DNA of 64,000 nt from Lytechinus pictus (taxonomy: Eukaryota > Echinodermata > Echinoidea > Temnopleuroida > Toxopneustidae), in NCBI RefSeq assembly GCF_037042905.1, contig NW_026974141.1, forward strand, positions 4,952,001 to 5,016,000, written 5' to 3'. Positions 9,650-19,710 of this stretch are shown here, piece by piece. Both the position numbers and the translations under genes were made by a program. Position 1 is the first letter of the stretch. The number at the start of each line of letters is the position of its first letter. The notes beneath the pieces were generated by a model. That model was not told where the DNA came from and made no database searches. It saw only the letters and a program-made list of their open reading frames with translations.

Positions 9650-9790
9650 GTCTGCCACAGTACCATCGATTATCAAAAGTTCCGTTGCTCCCTTCTTGCC
9701 CATCTCAGCCCATACATTCACCTTGAGTGGATGTTGGCTTTCTTCTCTGTTTTATTTGTTTTTCTGAATGTGTATGATCTGCTGCAGGAA
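9650..9790 (-). pseudogene. Tc1/mariner-like transposase remnant, catalytic-domain piece
   Basis: This block (taccatcgattatcaaaag ... accttgagtggatgttggc) is homologous to 12,155-12,290 and 22,745-22,895. In the best copy it encodes VNVWDGMSKEGGTALLIFDG, typical of Tc1/pogo transposase catalytic cores. Only a short piece remains, cut on the right by the fold-back element. Confidence 0.65.
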
Positions 9791-9821
9791 AACGGATGTC
9801 AAAGATAATAATAATAATAAA

Positions 9822-11567
9822 AACGGCAGTTTATAATCACTCGCGTCGCGTGCGGGTTCGTAATCACTCGCGTTTTGAATTTTTGGCGATTTTTTTTATT
9901 TCGGTGCGATTTTTTTTAACGGTGTCTTCAATGGGACAGACATGCAGGGAAAATAAAATGAAATTGAAATTCGAGTTTCGTTTTAAGCCGGCAATTAAGT
10001 GCCTTAAAATAAAATGTACTCGACTACTGTTTTAACATAACAAACAAGCAAATCAGCCATGTGGCTCAACTAACTTAGAATAGATCCGGACTTCTACTGT
10101 GTCTTATACGAGGACTCCGAGTCGGAACTTGCCATATCTGCCACATCTATATTACATCGTATCATTCCCATATGCAGACATGCCTGCATGCAATGGCCCC
10201 AAGGCGGCCGGACACGACGTGCATCGGTAGCATGGAGCAAGCTAACGTGAGTCGAGCTGAGTTAGATCCCACGTTATATATGAGGCGCCGATTGTACCAA
10301 TATTATATAGAACAATTATTTGTTACATAATCATTATTCATTAAATAATAACTATTATTTATATATAATTTACATTCTATTTGTAAATAATTACTATTAT
10401 ATAAAATAACATTTCTAATTATTTATATATAATTCCAAGTAATACTTCATTACTTGTAAATAATAATAGTTCGACATTCCATTATTTATAAATAATGATT
10501 ATTTGCTTTTCATTATCTATAAATAATAATTTTTGTGTTTCATTATTTATAAATAATGACACTGCATACTTCATTATTTAGGAATAATTGCAATTCGTTT
10601 TTTTATTATTTATAAATAAGTTTGTCGAGTTTTCTATTATTTGTAAATGATAATTATCTATTAACAATGCCAGTGCACATTTCCTTATTGATAAATAATT
10701 TGTTGAGTTTCCCATTATTTATAAATAATGAAAATTCAACGTGTTTCATTATTTATAAATAACATTTTTGTTTGAATATCCCATTATTTATAAATAATCA
10801 TTATTTATAAACGATTTTTACAGTTTGCCATTATATACAAATAATCGTTATTTATATACAAATAACCATTATTTATAAATTATAGAATGTCGAACTATTA
10901 TTATTTACAAATAATGAAGTATTACTTGGAATTATATATAAATAATTAGAAATGTTATTTTATATAATAGTAATTATTTACAAATAGAATGTAAATTATA
11001 TATAAATAATAGTTATTATTTAATGAATAATGATTATGTAACAAATAATTGTTCTATATAATATTGGTACAATCGGCGCCTCATATGTAACGTGGGATCT
11101 AACTCAGCTCGACTCACGTTAGCTTGCTCCATGCTACCGATGCACGTCGTGTCCGACCGCGGCCGGGTCCGGCTTGGGGCCATTGCATGCAGGCATGTCC
11201 GCATATGGGAATGCTACGATGTAATATCGATGTGGCAGATATGGCAAGTTCCGACTCGGAGTCCTCGTATAAGACACAGTAGAAGTCCGGATCTATTCTA
11301 AGTTAGTTGAGCCACATGGCTAATTTGCTTGTTTGTTATGTTAAAACAGTAGTCGAGTACATCTTATTTAAGGCACTTGCCGGCTTAAAACGAATTTCAA
11401 TTTCATTTTATTTTCCCAGCGTGTTTGTCCCATTGAAGACACCGTTAGAAAAAAAATCGCACCGAAATGAAAAAAAAATCGCCAAAAATAAAAAACGCGT
11501 GTGATTACCAACGCGACGCGAGTGATTACGAACGCGAGTGAATTTAATAAGCCATAAAAACGCCACT
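9822..11567. mobile_element. Giant fold-back (palindromic) element, about 1.74 kb
   Basis: The left arm (about 9,822-10,480) is the near-perfect reverse complement of the right arm (about 10,880-11,567). Paired landmarks include cactcgcgtcgcg / cgcgacgcgagtg at the ends. Further in are ggacttctactgtgtcttat / ataagacacagtagaagtcc and aggcgccgattgtacc / ggtacaatcggcgcct. The roughly 400-bp centre is filled by about eleven copies of the small palindrome attatttataaataat. There is no coding capacity; ORFs inside are shadows of the arms. It splits a Tc1-like remnant and is absent from the equivalent place near 22.9-23.8 kb. Non-autonomous fold-back transposon is the likeliest class. Confidence 0.85.
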
Positions 11568-11569
11568 TT

Positions 11570-12300
11570 TTGCTGTCTAGCAAGTTGACTGACTTCCCTT
11601 TTCAACATTTTCTGTACTTTCAGCATTCAGTTAAAAGTGGAGTTAACATCCATGCTGTCAGTTCTCTATCCGAATTCATGTGAGACTCGAACACTTGTTG
11701 CGAAATTGATGCTGGTGGCCACTTCCTGGGCGATTATCAATTGATCACGTCTCTTGGAACCTCTTGAAAGTGTTCAACATCATGTTTCGCGCGATATCTA
11801 TTCCTCTTCCTTGAAATTTCCTTGTAATACAAGACACACCCTATCTAGGTTTTAATATTGATGTGCTATTTCGCCCTGTTGACGTATAAAAAGTCAATAA
11901 TTTCAAAGAGGCTAAATATCTTACCTTCGCCAGAGGCCGACTTACCTTTCGCATGTAAAATTATATCTGGCGCCAAATTTGCCCCACCGGATTCATGTCT
12001 GGTGATTCAACAGGTGTTTTGAACCGCTTCATCCCTGTCTTCCTGATGATGTTTTAGACTGCTTTGCTAGTGAGTTTGGGAGTGTTATCCATTATTAGTC
12101 TTCAGTCTCTTGCCTCTGTAAATGACCTGAGTGTATGGATTAATTTCTTAAAACCATCGAATATCAAAAGTGCCGTTCCTCCCTCCTTGCTCATTCCATC
12201 CCATACATTCACCTTGAGTGGATGTTTTGACTTCCTTCCTTTTTTATATATATTGTTTAATAGTTTTCCTGAATGTGTATGTTCCGACATTTTCCAGACT
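11570..12300 (-). pseudogene. Tc1/mariner-like transposase remnants, C-terminal piece followed by N-terminal piece
   Basis: On the minus strand, 12,300-11,940 encodes KVNVWDGMSKEGGTALLIFD, then DNTPKLTSKAV and SPDMNPVGQIW. The last is equivalent to the SPDLNP-IE-LW catalytic block of Tc1 transposases. After that, 11,870-11,573 matches the N-terminal helix-turn-helix piece best read at 23,794-24,057. So the tail of one copy is followed by the head of another, with stops throughout. The fold-back element cuts the second copy. Confidence 0.65.
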
Positions 12301-12990
12301 CCTTTTGGCACAGCGCTGGATCGAGTCAGGCTTCACGTCATGATGGTCGTTGAAGTCTTGGAGAAAGTTGTCGAGATTACGTTCCACGTTACATGTACAT
12401 AAATTTCTTCCTCCAGGTGGCGTCCATCGGGTTTTGGATGTGGAATTGGCTGCTCGTCTCATGTTGAGGATTTGCGAGCGTCCATCATGGGTAGGATTTT
12501 AGTTCTGGTCATTACTGCCGTCCTTCTTAGAGAAGAATTCCTTAGGTTTGACGCGATGGTTGAAGAACTCGATGTCGAAGCAGAGTTGAAGTTTTTCGAG
12601 ACATCTATGAGGGCAGTATGACAGACCAAGACTAAGAGTACTTGCCTCTTGTTCGGATAGTTTATGCCTAGAGAGGTTGACGAGAATGTGTCTTTGTGTC
12701 ATGATTGTGTTTTGTACCTTCAATAAGCCTACTGGCGGATGCTGACGATCCTCGAGAAAAAGTTTATCTAGCCTGCGACCCTTCCTTGTCATAGAATGAT
12801 GTAGCATCTGTCGATAATGTTTATCAAGCTCACGGAGGATGATTTGAGAATCTGGCTGTCGTCATCAGGATTGGTTGAGGCTTTCAGGGTAGAGATCGCA
12901 TTATCAAAGCGTTGCTGGTATTTCTTCTGTCGCCGGTATGATTCATGAAGGCAAAGATTCCGAAGTCTCTGAGATGTACGGAAACAAATG
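12301..12990 (-). pseudogene. Penelope-like element fragment: pre-RT region
   Basis: ORF 12,499-12,807 contains LVNLSRHKLSEQEASTLSLG and LSYCP, then FNHRVKPKEFF, the conserved block just before the PLE RT. It continues in ORF 12,244-12,462 with KTRWTPPGGRN, another PLE pre-RT signature, then NVERNLDNFLQDF. Homology stops near 12,300 where Tc1-like sequence starts. The upstream part (12,810-12,990) is a charged helical stretch in broken frames. It is a truncated, stopped copy. Confidence 0.8.
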
Positions 12991-13250
12991 TTTTCAGCGA
13001 TTTTAGTTTAAAAGTATCCTTTAGAGGGCTTTATATGCGAAGCCCTTCGGTATCATATGTAGTTTCTTGGCATTTAACAGAAAAAAGATGTCTGATCTTG
13101 TCTGAGCGAGCTTTATACAGTGCGTCCCACAAAAAACGAAACCGAGATTTAGCGATGATTTATCATAACTTAATCACAAATACAATAGACAAGTGACCTA
13201 TCAATGGAAAGCTTAGAATCCTCCCTTTCATCTGATATTACTTAGATTAT
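12991..13250. other. Non-coding gap with a solo MITE end
   Basis: The string cagtgcgtcccacaaaaaacg near 13,118 matches the terminal repeat of the MITE at 38,108-38,652 (cagcgcgtccgacaaaaaa). It may be one end of a truncated relative. Nothing else is recognised. Confidence 0.4.
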
Positions 13251-13253
13251 TCC

Positions 13254-14250
13254 TCACTCACGCATGAGTGAGCAAAAACAAATTTGAAGAAAGGATACCA
13301 AAAACTCATTTGGCAGGGGGAATCTGAATTTCAAAAAGAAAATCACATGCATAAAAAGTTCAAAATTGGTATAAAGGCTGTTGACATCAAAGGTAACCAA
13401 TAAACTATCATCATCAATATTTTCTGGTAGATGATTAAAACAATCAACACTTTCTCTAATATAACTTTTCACATGTTTCAAGTAAAGTTTTAGCACAACA
13501 TCGATCAAATTACTAAGACGATGAGTTGGGCATACTGGTCCAGCAACTATTGGTCTAATTTTTAAGTCTACATCAGTACCACATTGAACATAAGATATTT
13601 TCTGCACCAAAATATTTTCTTTAATACGTTTATTTCGGTGTATTTTTGGTAAATCATAAAAATAACTTGTTTTGTACTCAAAGTTTATGATGTACGCCTT
13701 TTCTTTTTTTTGTGAAAATATTTTCATGCTTGTATTTTTTTCATCGTTCCAGTATCCTCATTTTGGGATAGTTTCTGGTATTTTTCTTTTTTATCCAAAT
13801 GGTCATTCATTTTCGAAATATAAAAATCCCTTTTCATCAAGACAAAAGCGCCTCCCTTATCTGCTTGTTTGATGATGATATCATCATCTTCTACCATTTT
13901 TTGGAGGGCGTCAGATTCTTTTGTTGACAAGTCATTTTTACGTTGATAGCCGTTATTTTCAAATTTATAATTGTCACTAAATGTTTTTAGAAAATCAATA
14001 TATTTATCGAGAGTTTGATTTCTATTTCCTTCTGGTTGGAAATTAATTTTCCTTTAACGATACTGCCATCCTTTATATTTTTATCTGCAAAGTATTCTTT
14101 CAATCTTAATTTCCTACAAAAACCATTGACATCTCTTTTTAATTCATTATTATTTCTCTTTCGAACTGGCGTAAATTTAGCGCCCTTTTTCAAAATATTG
14201 ATTTCATCATCTGATAGCTCTCGATCACATAAATTTATTATCACTGGTTG
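13254..14250 (-). pseudogene. Penelope-like element: pre-RT and RT fingers (frameshifted)
   Basis: Three minus-strand ORFs follow one another. ORF 13,987-14,244 has INLCDRELSDDEINILKKG and AKFTPVR. ORF 13,724-13,930 has DDIIIKQADKGGAFVLMKRD. ORF 13,254-13,727 has YDLPKIHRNK, RPIVAGPVCPTHRLSNLID and LLVTFDVNSLYTN with the first catalytic Asp. The YIDD palm and the endonuclease are missing beyond 13,254, so the copy is 3' truncated. It is a different subfamily from the copies at 2-3 kb, 18 kb and 21 kb, judged by divergent wording. It is placed right after the ORF1-like region and PLE terminus at 14.3-15.9 kb and could be the RT of that same element. Confidence 0.85.
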
Positions 14251-14345
14251 ATTGTGATAATCTTCTAAACATTCAAATTTATTGTAATGTTCTTCTAGGT
14301 TGACAGAAATTTGATTTGAATTACCGAGTCCAGATTCAGTTCGAT

Positions 14346-14941
14346 TTATGTCAGGTTCGGATTTCTGATTCGCTGGTAAAAAGGATTTCTCCTACCCCGC
14401 CTATACCTGACTTCTCTCCATTCCTGTTCACTTTCCTTTTCCATTCTTCCTTTTACGACATCTGCATATGTTCGTTGATGTTGTTGTGGCGGCAGTTCAT
14501 ACCCTCTGTCGTGATTCCTCTGTGGCCTGGAATGATGCCACTTGTTCGTGTAGCCGGTCTGACGTGGTGGTTGCCTCTGCCATTCCCCGTCACGGTGTCT
14601 CCTTGGTTCATCTCGTGGGCGGGTATTGTTTCCTCGTGGATGATTTGGCCAGTTCCTGGTACCTCTTGGTCGATCTCGCCGTGTTTGCTGATGGTTGTTA
14701 GCTCTTTCCTGACGCCTTCCGAGTTTAGATCGTCCCCAGCTTTGTCTCCAACTGGATATGCCCGGACCCCTCTGTTGCTGAGTATGTGAGTGGTGGACGT
14801 AACCAAAGGGTTCTCGATGACCAGTCCAAGTGGTGGTGTTCTGTCTCCGTGGTCTTGAGGAGCACTGGTCACTGGACATCTGATCATCGTTGTTGTTTTG
14901 TCGTGGTCATTTATTTTCCGGATCGGTGACTGGCTTAACAA
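14346..14941 (-). pseudogene. Basic Gln/Arg/Pro-rich ORF, probable ORF1 C-terminal part of a PLE or LINE
   Basis: The 177-residue frame (14,346-14,879) is rich in Arg, Gln, His, Asn and Pro and ends with the block QRTYADVVKGRMEKESEQEW. A YADV(V/A) motif also occurs after the SGNH ORF at 7.2 kb. Such basic low-complexity proteins are typical nucleic-acid-binding ORF1 tails. It overlaps an alternative frame of similar length, so composition alone cannot prove the frame; the YADVVK motif supports this one. Confidence 0.5.
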
Positions 14942-15539
14942 TCTTCAGCCACCAATCTCTTTTCTTCTGCCAGGCTCTAAGAGATTTTCCAGAGATCACA
15001 TCACACATTCTCATCCACTCCTTTCTGTTGCCGTCTCTGTTTGCTGATCGTTTTATCTCCTCCTCTATTTCACGATCTAGATCTGAGATGGTTTTCTGCT
15101 GGGCTTCGGCTCTCAATAGCAAAATGTCCGCTTCTGATCTCATGGTAGCGATGGCGTGGTTCTTCCTTATCTCTTTCTCGTTTTCGCTTCCAATGTACAT
15201 ATCTCTATGTTTGAATTTTATGGGCATCAGAGCGGGACTCATCTCTGCGAACTGGAACAAAAATTCAGCCATTCCCTGGTTCCTGATCATTTTAGAGCTT
15301 AGTTCCTCTTGACGTTTGGCATACTCGTGAAAATTAATTGTTGCTCTGTTTGTTGTATCAGTGAAGTTCACATCAAGTTCCTTCCTGATAATCCAGACCT
15401 GTTCCCGAAGACGGGCAATGATCTCCGGTGTCACATCATTAATCCTTGATAATCCTCCATCAAAGTATTCAGAGAACGTTGAAATATCTTTTTCGAAGTC
15501 CTTCAGAATTTCCGAAAGAAAAGTTCTATAAAGAGACAT
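14907..15539 (-). CDS. ORF1-like protein, 210 residues, helical, of a retroelement
   Basis: The frame is open from the Met at 15,539 to the stop at 14,907 and is predicted mostly alpha-helical and charged. It includes LSRINDVTPEIIARLREQV, a long Glu/Lys/Arg stretch (ISDLDREIEEEIKRSANRD) that looks like a coiled coil, and a Trp-rich end (RAWQKKRDWWLKIVK). I do not recognise a named domain. It sits between a PLE terminus with a hammerhead-like motif (15,839-15,874) and PLE RT sequence on the same strand. The simplest reading is ORF1 of that PLE, but a separate element cannot be excluded. It is unusually intact compared with its surroundings. Confidence 0.5.
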   Translation of the reverse strand: MSLYRTFLSEILKDFEKDISTFSEYFDGGLSRINDVTPEIIARLREQVWIIRKELDVNFTDTTNRATINFHEYAKRQEELSSKMIRNQGMAEFLFQFAEMSPALMPIKFKHRDMYIGSENEKEIRKNHAIATMRSEADILLLRAEAQQKTISDLDREIEEEIKRSANRDGNRKEWMRMCDVISGKSLRAWQKKRDWWLKIVKPVTDPENK

Positions 15540-15544
15540 ATAAA

Positions 15545-15652
15545 AGTTCTTTCTCCGACTATTCTATATATATATATCTATATATATATATAATGAAAAT
15601 GAAGGTGATGCGTCGGTTGTGGTAGAGACATATAAAAGTTCTCTCTCCGACT

Positions 15653-15728
<76 letters not shown>

Positions 15729-15735
15729 TATAATG
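15545..15735. repeat. (TA)n microsatellites with a duplicated flank
   Basis: Two TA runs (about 15,566-15,590 and 15,658-15,731) flank a unit. The words acatataaaagttct and ctccgactattctata are found on both sides, so a roughly 100-bp segment has been duplicated around the microsatellite. Confidence 0.85.
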
Positions 15736-15784
15736 TGATGATAAGTTTACTTCTACCAATCGCTGTTGAGTTGTGAATATTAAA

Positions 15785-16165
15785 CATAATGAGATGAGGC
15801 GAGGCCAACTCAACAGATGACGCAGGACACCATTATTTGCTTTAGCTTTCGTCTTTTCATTGAGACTTCGTCAGAAGCGTCTGAAAAATATAAGGAGATA
15901 CAACATCCAAGTTTGTTTTGCACATCAATGAATTATCACCAAGTTGAATATATTCCATAATGACAAATTAATGAACAGATAAATAAATTAATGAATAATA
16001 AATAATTAATTCAATTAATATAATAATGATATAAATGAAGAAGACATACCTGTAATTACAGACTATTGTGATAGTTAAGTATGACCGTATCCTATCTCGT
16101 TCTTTAGGAAAGTGGCAAAAATTGCACACTGAAAACATTGGTTGCTAGGTGGTGAAAGCACAAAG
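15785..16165 (-). repeat. PLE terminal/untranslated region, family 2 (SINE-free copy)
   Basis: Continuous homolog of 8,771-9,480 without the SINE insertion. It includes a hammerhead-like core at its left end and the words gaagacatacctgtaattac and ttggttgctaggtggtgaa. Confidence 0.75.
15839..15874 (-). ncRNA. Hammerhead ribozyme-like motif, PLE family 2 (best core)
   Basis: The minus strand reads CTGACGA, A, GTCT, an 8-base loop, AGAC, GAAA, then GC TAAA GC. The CUGANGA and GAAA boxes are both perfect, helix II has 4 bp and helix III only 2 bp, the compact form described for PLE hammerheads. The base after helix III is A rather than U, so this copy may not cleave. Confidence 0.55.
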
Positions 16166-16489
16166 CGTATTGGTAATGCGCATATAATTTATGTAACAAT
16201 GAATATGAATAGTCATGATATTAGATATCGTAAGCTGGAGGATGATGAAAAAAACATTGTTACTTACAAGCATAGTAATTAAATCTCTATGAAACGATAT
16301 AAATTTTCAAATCAAATTGAGTAAAGATTATATATAAAATTGTTGATAATTCGCGTAATGACCAAAAGTCTCACTTCTCAAGCTTAGGTCATCTAGAAAG
16401 CACATAACAAATACATAACAATAAGTATAAAAAATAATTTAATTAGTGACACTGATGTAATGTGACACACGATTGAGGTTAATTAGAAA
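16166..16489. other. AT-rich gap, nothing recognised
   Basis: I see no ORF, inverted repeat or motif here beyond base composition. It may be PLE 3' flank. Confidence 0.3.
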
Positions 16490-17212
16490 ATATTTATTCT
16501 TCTACATTGATGCCGTTTGGTACAAGTGTCTTAAGTTTCAGAATCCAATATGACTCTCGTTTGAGTATGATTGATTCATGCTCTTTGCTGATAAGTTCTA
16601 TTCGGACTACAATTTGAATATCATCTGTGGAATGATTATCAGAACTTAGTGGGCAGCAATTGGGATTTCCTTGCGTCTACTCGTGTGATATTTCTTTATG
16701 TCTGATCGTGTGTTGCACATTCTTGTGTACAGTGTATTAGTAGTCTTCCCGACATACTGTTTGTTGCAGCGTTTGCAAGTGATGAGATATAATACCCATG
16801 AAGATTTGCAATTGATTTGCTGAGTAATTGGGAATTTCTCTCCTGTTACTGTGCTAATATTTAGTGTTCAACATGAATGGACAGATACAACATTTCTTAG
16901 CTTCGCATTTGGATGAGCCCATGTGTTCACTCTGATTGTTTTCAGAGTTGACTGAAACACGGGACGATACTAATAAGTCTTGAAGAGAGCGGCATCGTCT
17001 AAATGCGATAAGGGGTGGTTCTGGAAATATTTCCTTTGTCACTTCAGATTGGTGAAGAATGTCTATGTGTTTGCGAGCAATTTGGGCAACTTTACGCAGG
17101 TTGGGGTGATAGGTGAGCACAAGAGTTGTTCTCTTCATTGTTTTGTCTTCTTATAATGTAATAGGTTTTCCCGAGGGATTTCTTTAGCCTTGTTGATGGC
17201 TTTGCTCACTGA
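16490..17212 (-). pseudogene. Penelope-like element fragment: linker and GIY-YIG endonuclease (divergent subfamily)
   Basis: ORF 16,854-17,138 encodes the linker LVLTYHPNLRKVAQIARK, EIFPEPPLIAFRRCRSLQDL and CEAKKCCICP (the Cys motif). Downstream, in broken frames, are LYLITCKRCNKQYVGKT, the GIY-YIG core, and ESYWILKLKTLVPNGIN, the usual last block. Upstream bases to 17,212 read KAINKAKEIPREN. The wording (YVGKT versus YIGET) separates it from the other PLE copies. It is cut on its 5' side by a TA/TG microsatellite. Confidence 0.85.
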
Positions 17213-17261
17213 TATATATATATATATATGTGTGTGTGTATATAATGAAAATGAAGGTCCT

Positions 17262-17400
17262 GCGTCTGTTGTGGTAGTATAAAGCAAAATACAAGGTGAA
17301 TAAAACAACCGTAGAGAGAAAAGTTAGATCAACAGCATCAAGAAACGCAGTGCGCAAAACGCAAAGCGTAAAAAACATCGCGCTTATAGGTAAAAAGCGA
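17262..17400 (-). repeat. PLE terminus, family 3 (partial)
   Basis: It shares ctgcgtctgttgtggtagtataaagcaaaatacaa and gaaacgcagtgcgcaaa with 22,395-22,560 and 9,481-9,640. It lies at the 3' side of the 18-kb PLE. Confidence 0.55.
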
Positions 17401-19255
17401 AGCGCAACAATACAAAAGAAAAGAGAGAGAGAGAGAGAGTGGGGGAGGGGGAGAGAAAAAAAGAAAAGAGAAAGAAAGGGGAAGGGGAAAAAAAAGAAAA
17501 AGCCGGGGAGACAAAAGGAAGACAGAAAAAAGGAAACGGAAACAAAACTTAAAGAAAAAAGAAAGAAAACAGGGGGCAGAAATAGAGGACAGCTGGGGAG
17601 AAAGAAGTAAGAGAAAAAAAGAAAAAACAAAAGGAAGGACAACAGAAAGAAAGAAAGAAAACAAGAAAGGGAAGCAAGAGAGAGAGAGAGGGGGGGGGGA
17701 GGGAAAAGAAATCAAACTACGGAAAAGGAGTGGATAGACACCGAGAGAGTGGATGAGGCGTTCCTCCTTCTCTTTCATTGCCCAATCTGAACGAAAACGA
17801 GTCAGAAGAACGCACACCTTGAAGTACCCAATGTAATGGTCCGGTTGGGTAAAATGGTGAGCTACAGGCAACCCTGCTGACCTGATCCTGATGGACCGAA
17901 GATGTTCCTTCACTCTGTCGGCAAGCCTCCTCTTCGTTTCTCCGATGTAGATCGCCTTGCACTTGGAGCAGTAGATGCAATATATGCAATCCACGGTAAC
18001 ACAAGTGAAAGAGCCGTGGATATGCCAGGTACCCTTTGGTCCGGATATCTCTGTCACTGATGAAATGACCCCACACGTGTTGCAGCGAGGTCTTCTACAT
18101 GGTTTGCTTCCGGCAACACATGTAGCATTGATCGGAGTGAGCTCGGATTTCACGAGGAGCTGGCGTAGGTTCTTGTCCTTCCGGAACGAAGTCAGAGGTG
18201 GTTCGGAAAAAATTTCCGTAGTGGCAGGATTCTCGGTTAAGATGTGAAAGTTTTCCCTCACGGACTTGGCAACGCGTTCACTAATGGGATGGTAAGTGAC
18301 GACTAACGGAATCCTTCCTGAAACATACTTCTGCTGCTTGAGCCGAAGGAAATCCGCACGTGTTGATGTCTCAACCCTCTTAGCTGCCTTAGCCAGGATC
18401 TCATCCGGGTATCCTCGTTGCTTGAAGAAATGTTGCATTTCATCTGCTCGTTGGTTGTAGTCATCTTCCTCTGAACAAATACGACGGATGCGATAAAGTT
18501 GAGAGAAGGGAATGGAATTCTTGCAATCAGGTGGATGTGAAGATGCGTAGTTCAGGTAAGCATGGGAATCAGTAGGCTTGTAATGCACCGACGTGGTGAT
18601 ACCCGAGCCTTCGATTGTGACTTTGAGGTCCATGAAAGCCATGCTGGCGTCTGACACTTCGTTTCTAAGTTGAACTGAAGGATGTATGTTGCCAAGTCGG
18701 TCAATGAATTCCATAACTTTATTCTTAGAAGACACAGCGATTCCAAGATAATCATCAATATATCTTCGTAGAAGCAGAGGTTTGGGCCCTTCGTAATTGG
18801 ACAATAACCTGCTTTCGATGTATCCCATAAACAGGCAAGCATAAGATGGTCCCATCTTAGTACCCATCTTCACGCCCTTCTTCTGATTGTAGTATTTACC
18901 ATTGAAGCTAAATGCTGAACGTGTGAGAACGAGGTCAGCCAAGCGCACTATAGTGTCCTCGTCGGGTCTGTTAGCTGATTGATGACTCCGTAGAAAGAAA
19001 CGAATAGCATTGAGGCCATCTGATCGGGGGATGATGGTATAGAGAGACTTGTCATCTAAAGTATAAAGAAGAAACTTCTCTCCATGTTCTGGGAGAGTGA
19101 TAGTCTCAAGAGTCAGGGTCATCTTTTACGAGTCTCTTACTCTTGGGTCGGAAGACCGTTCACAATAGGAGAGAAGATACTACCCAAATATTCACTGATG
19201 AGCTCGGTGGGACAGTTAATCGTAGAAACAATCGGACGCCCAGGATTTCCCACCT
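17338..19255 (-). pseudogene. Penelope-like element: long ORF with RT palm/thumb, Cys linker and GIY-YIG domain
   Basis: This is the best-preserved PLE here: a 594-codon frame (17,338-19,122). It has the first RT block LYTLDDKSLYTIIP (codons 19-32; relatives read DV, so the catalytic-site context is altered). Next are GTKMGPSYACLFMGYIE (87-103) and YIDD (121-124). The thumb has GITTSVHYKPTDSHAYLNYA and SSHPPDCK, followed by VTYHP, a Cys motif CRRPRCNTC (341-349) and the GIY-YIG core CSKCKAIYIGETKRRLADR (384-402). Homology ends near codon 467 (base ~17,721); the rest is run-through into a purine tract. Upstream, 19,123-19,255 still reads GRPIVSTINCPTELIS and SPIVNGLP, then a stop, so the N terminus is truncated at a TA run. 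PLEs use GIY-YIG nicking to prime reverse transcription. Confidence 0.9.
17420..17715. repeat. Purine-rich (GA/GAAA) low-complexity tract
   Basis: An almost pure A/G run on the plus strand. It extends the frame of the upstream PLE ORF by about 127 Ser/Phe/Leu/Pro residues, which are not part of the real protein. Confidence 0.85.
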
Positions 19256-19276
19256 TATAAATATATATATATATAT

Positions 19277-19700
19277 AAATAATAATATTCACAACGAGTA
19301 ATGCAAATTTTCAATGGCATTTTACGCAAATTATTCGTTAATATCATTGTTTCGCATTTCTGATGTCAACGTGGAATTCCAAGATGCTCCTATATACAGA
19401 TATAAATACATGTATAATATACTTTGAGAATTATATCCTTGTATACAGAGTGCTCCATGTCCTTCGCAGGAAGAGCTTTGAATAATAATACAAGTTCACA
19501 CGGTTGACTGTAGGTTCATCAGATTTATTGAGTTTCACGCAACCTACGTGAGGTGCGAGCATCAGGCAACTGATAAAGCTTTTCAACAATACCATTGAAC
19601 AATGCATTGAATTGGTGCGCAAAGCGCGTAACACCATAGCAAGCACATAGTGGGCGCAGGAAACCAGGTGACCAGTCTGCGCTGAGGGTTTTATACATAC
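19277..19700. other. Intergenic, no gene recognised
   Basis: AT-rich, with two short ORFs of no recognisable character on the minus strand near 19,430-19,728. I see no repeat signature. Confidence 0.3.
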
Positions 19701-19710
19701 ATACATATAG

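Noticed and set aside
11092-11504. Plus-strand ORFs in the right arm of the fold-back element
   Set aside because: Mirror-image sequence exists in the left arm, so these are by-products of the palindrome.
14316-14789. Plus-strand ORF of 157 residues opposite the basic ORF1-like frame
   Set aside because: It is the antisense shadow of the Arg/Gln-rich minus-strand frame.
17338-17720. About 127 extra C-terminal residues rich in Ser, Phe, Leu and Pro on the 18-kb PLE ORF
   Set aside because: They are the translation of a purine-rich low-complexity tract beyond the conserved GIY-YIG end.
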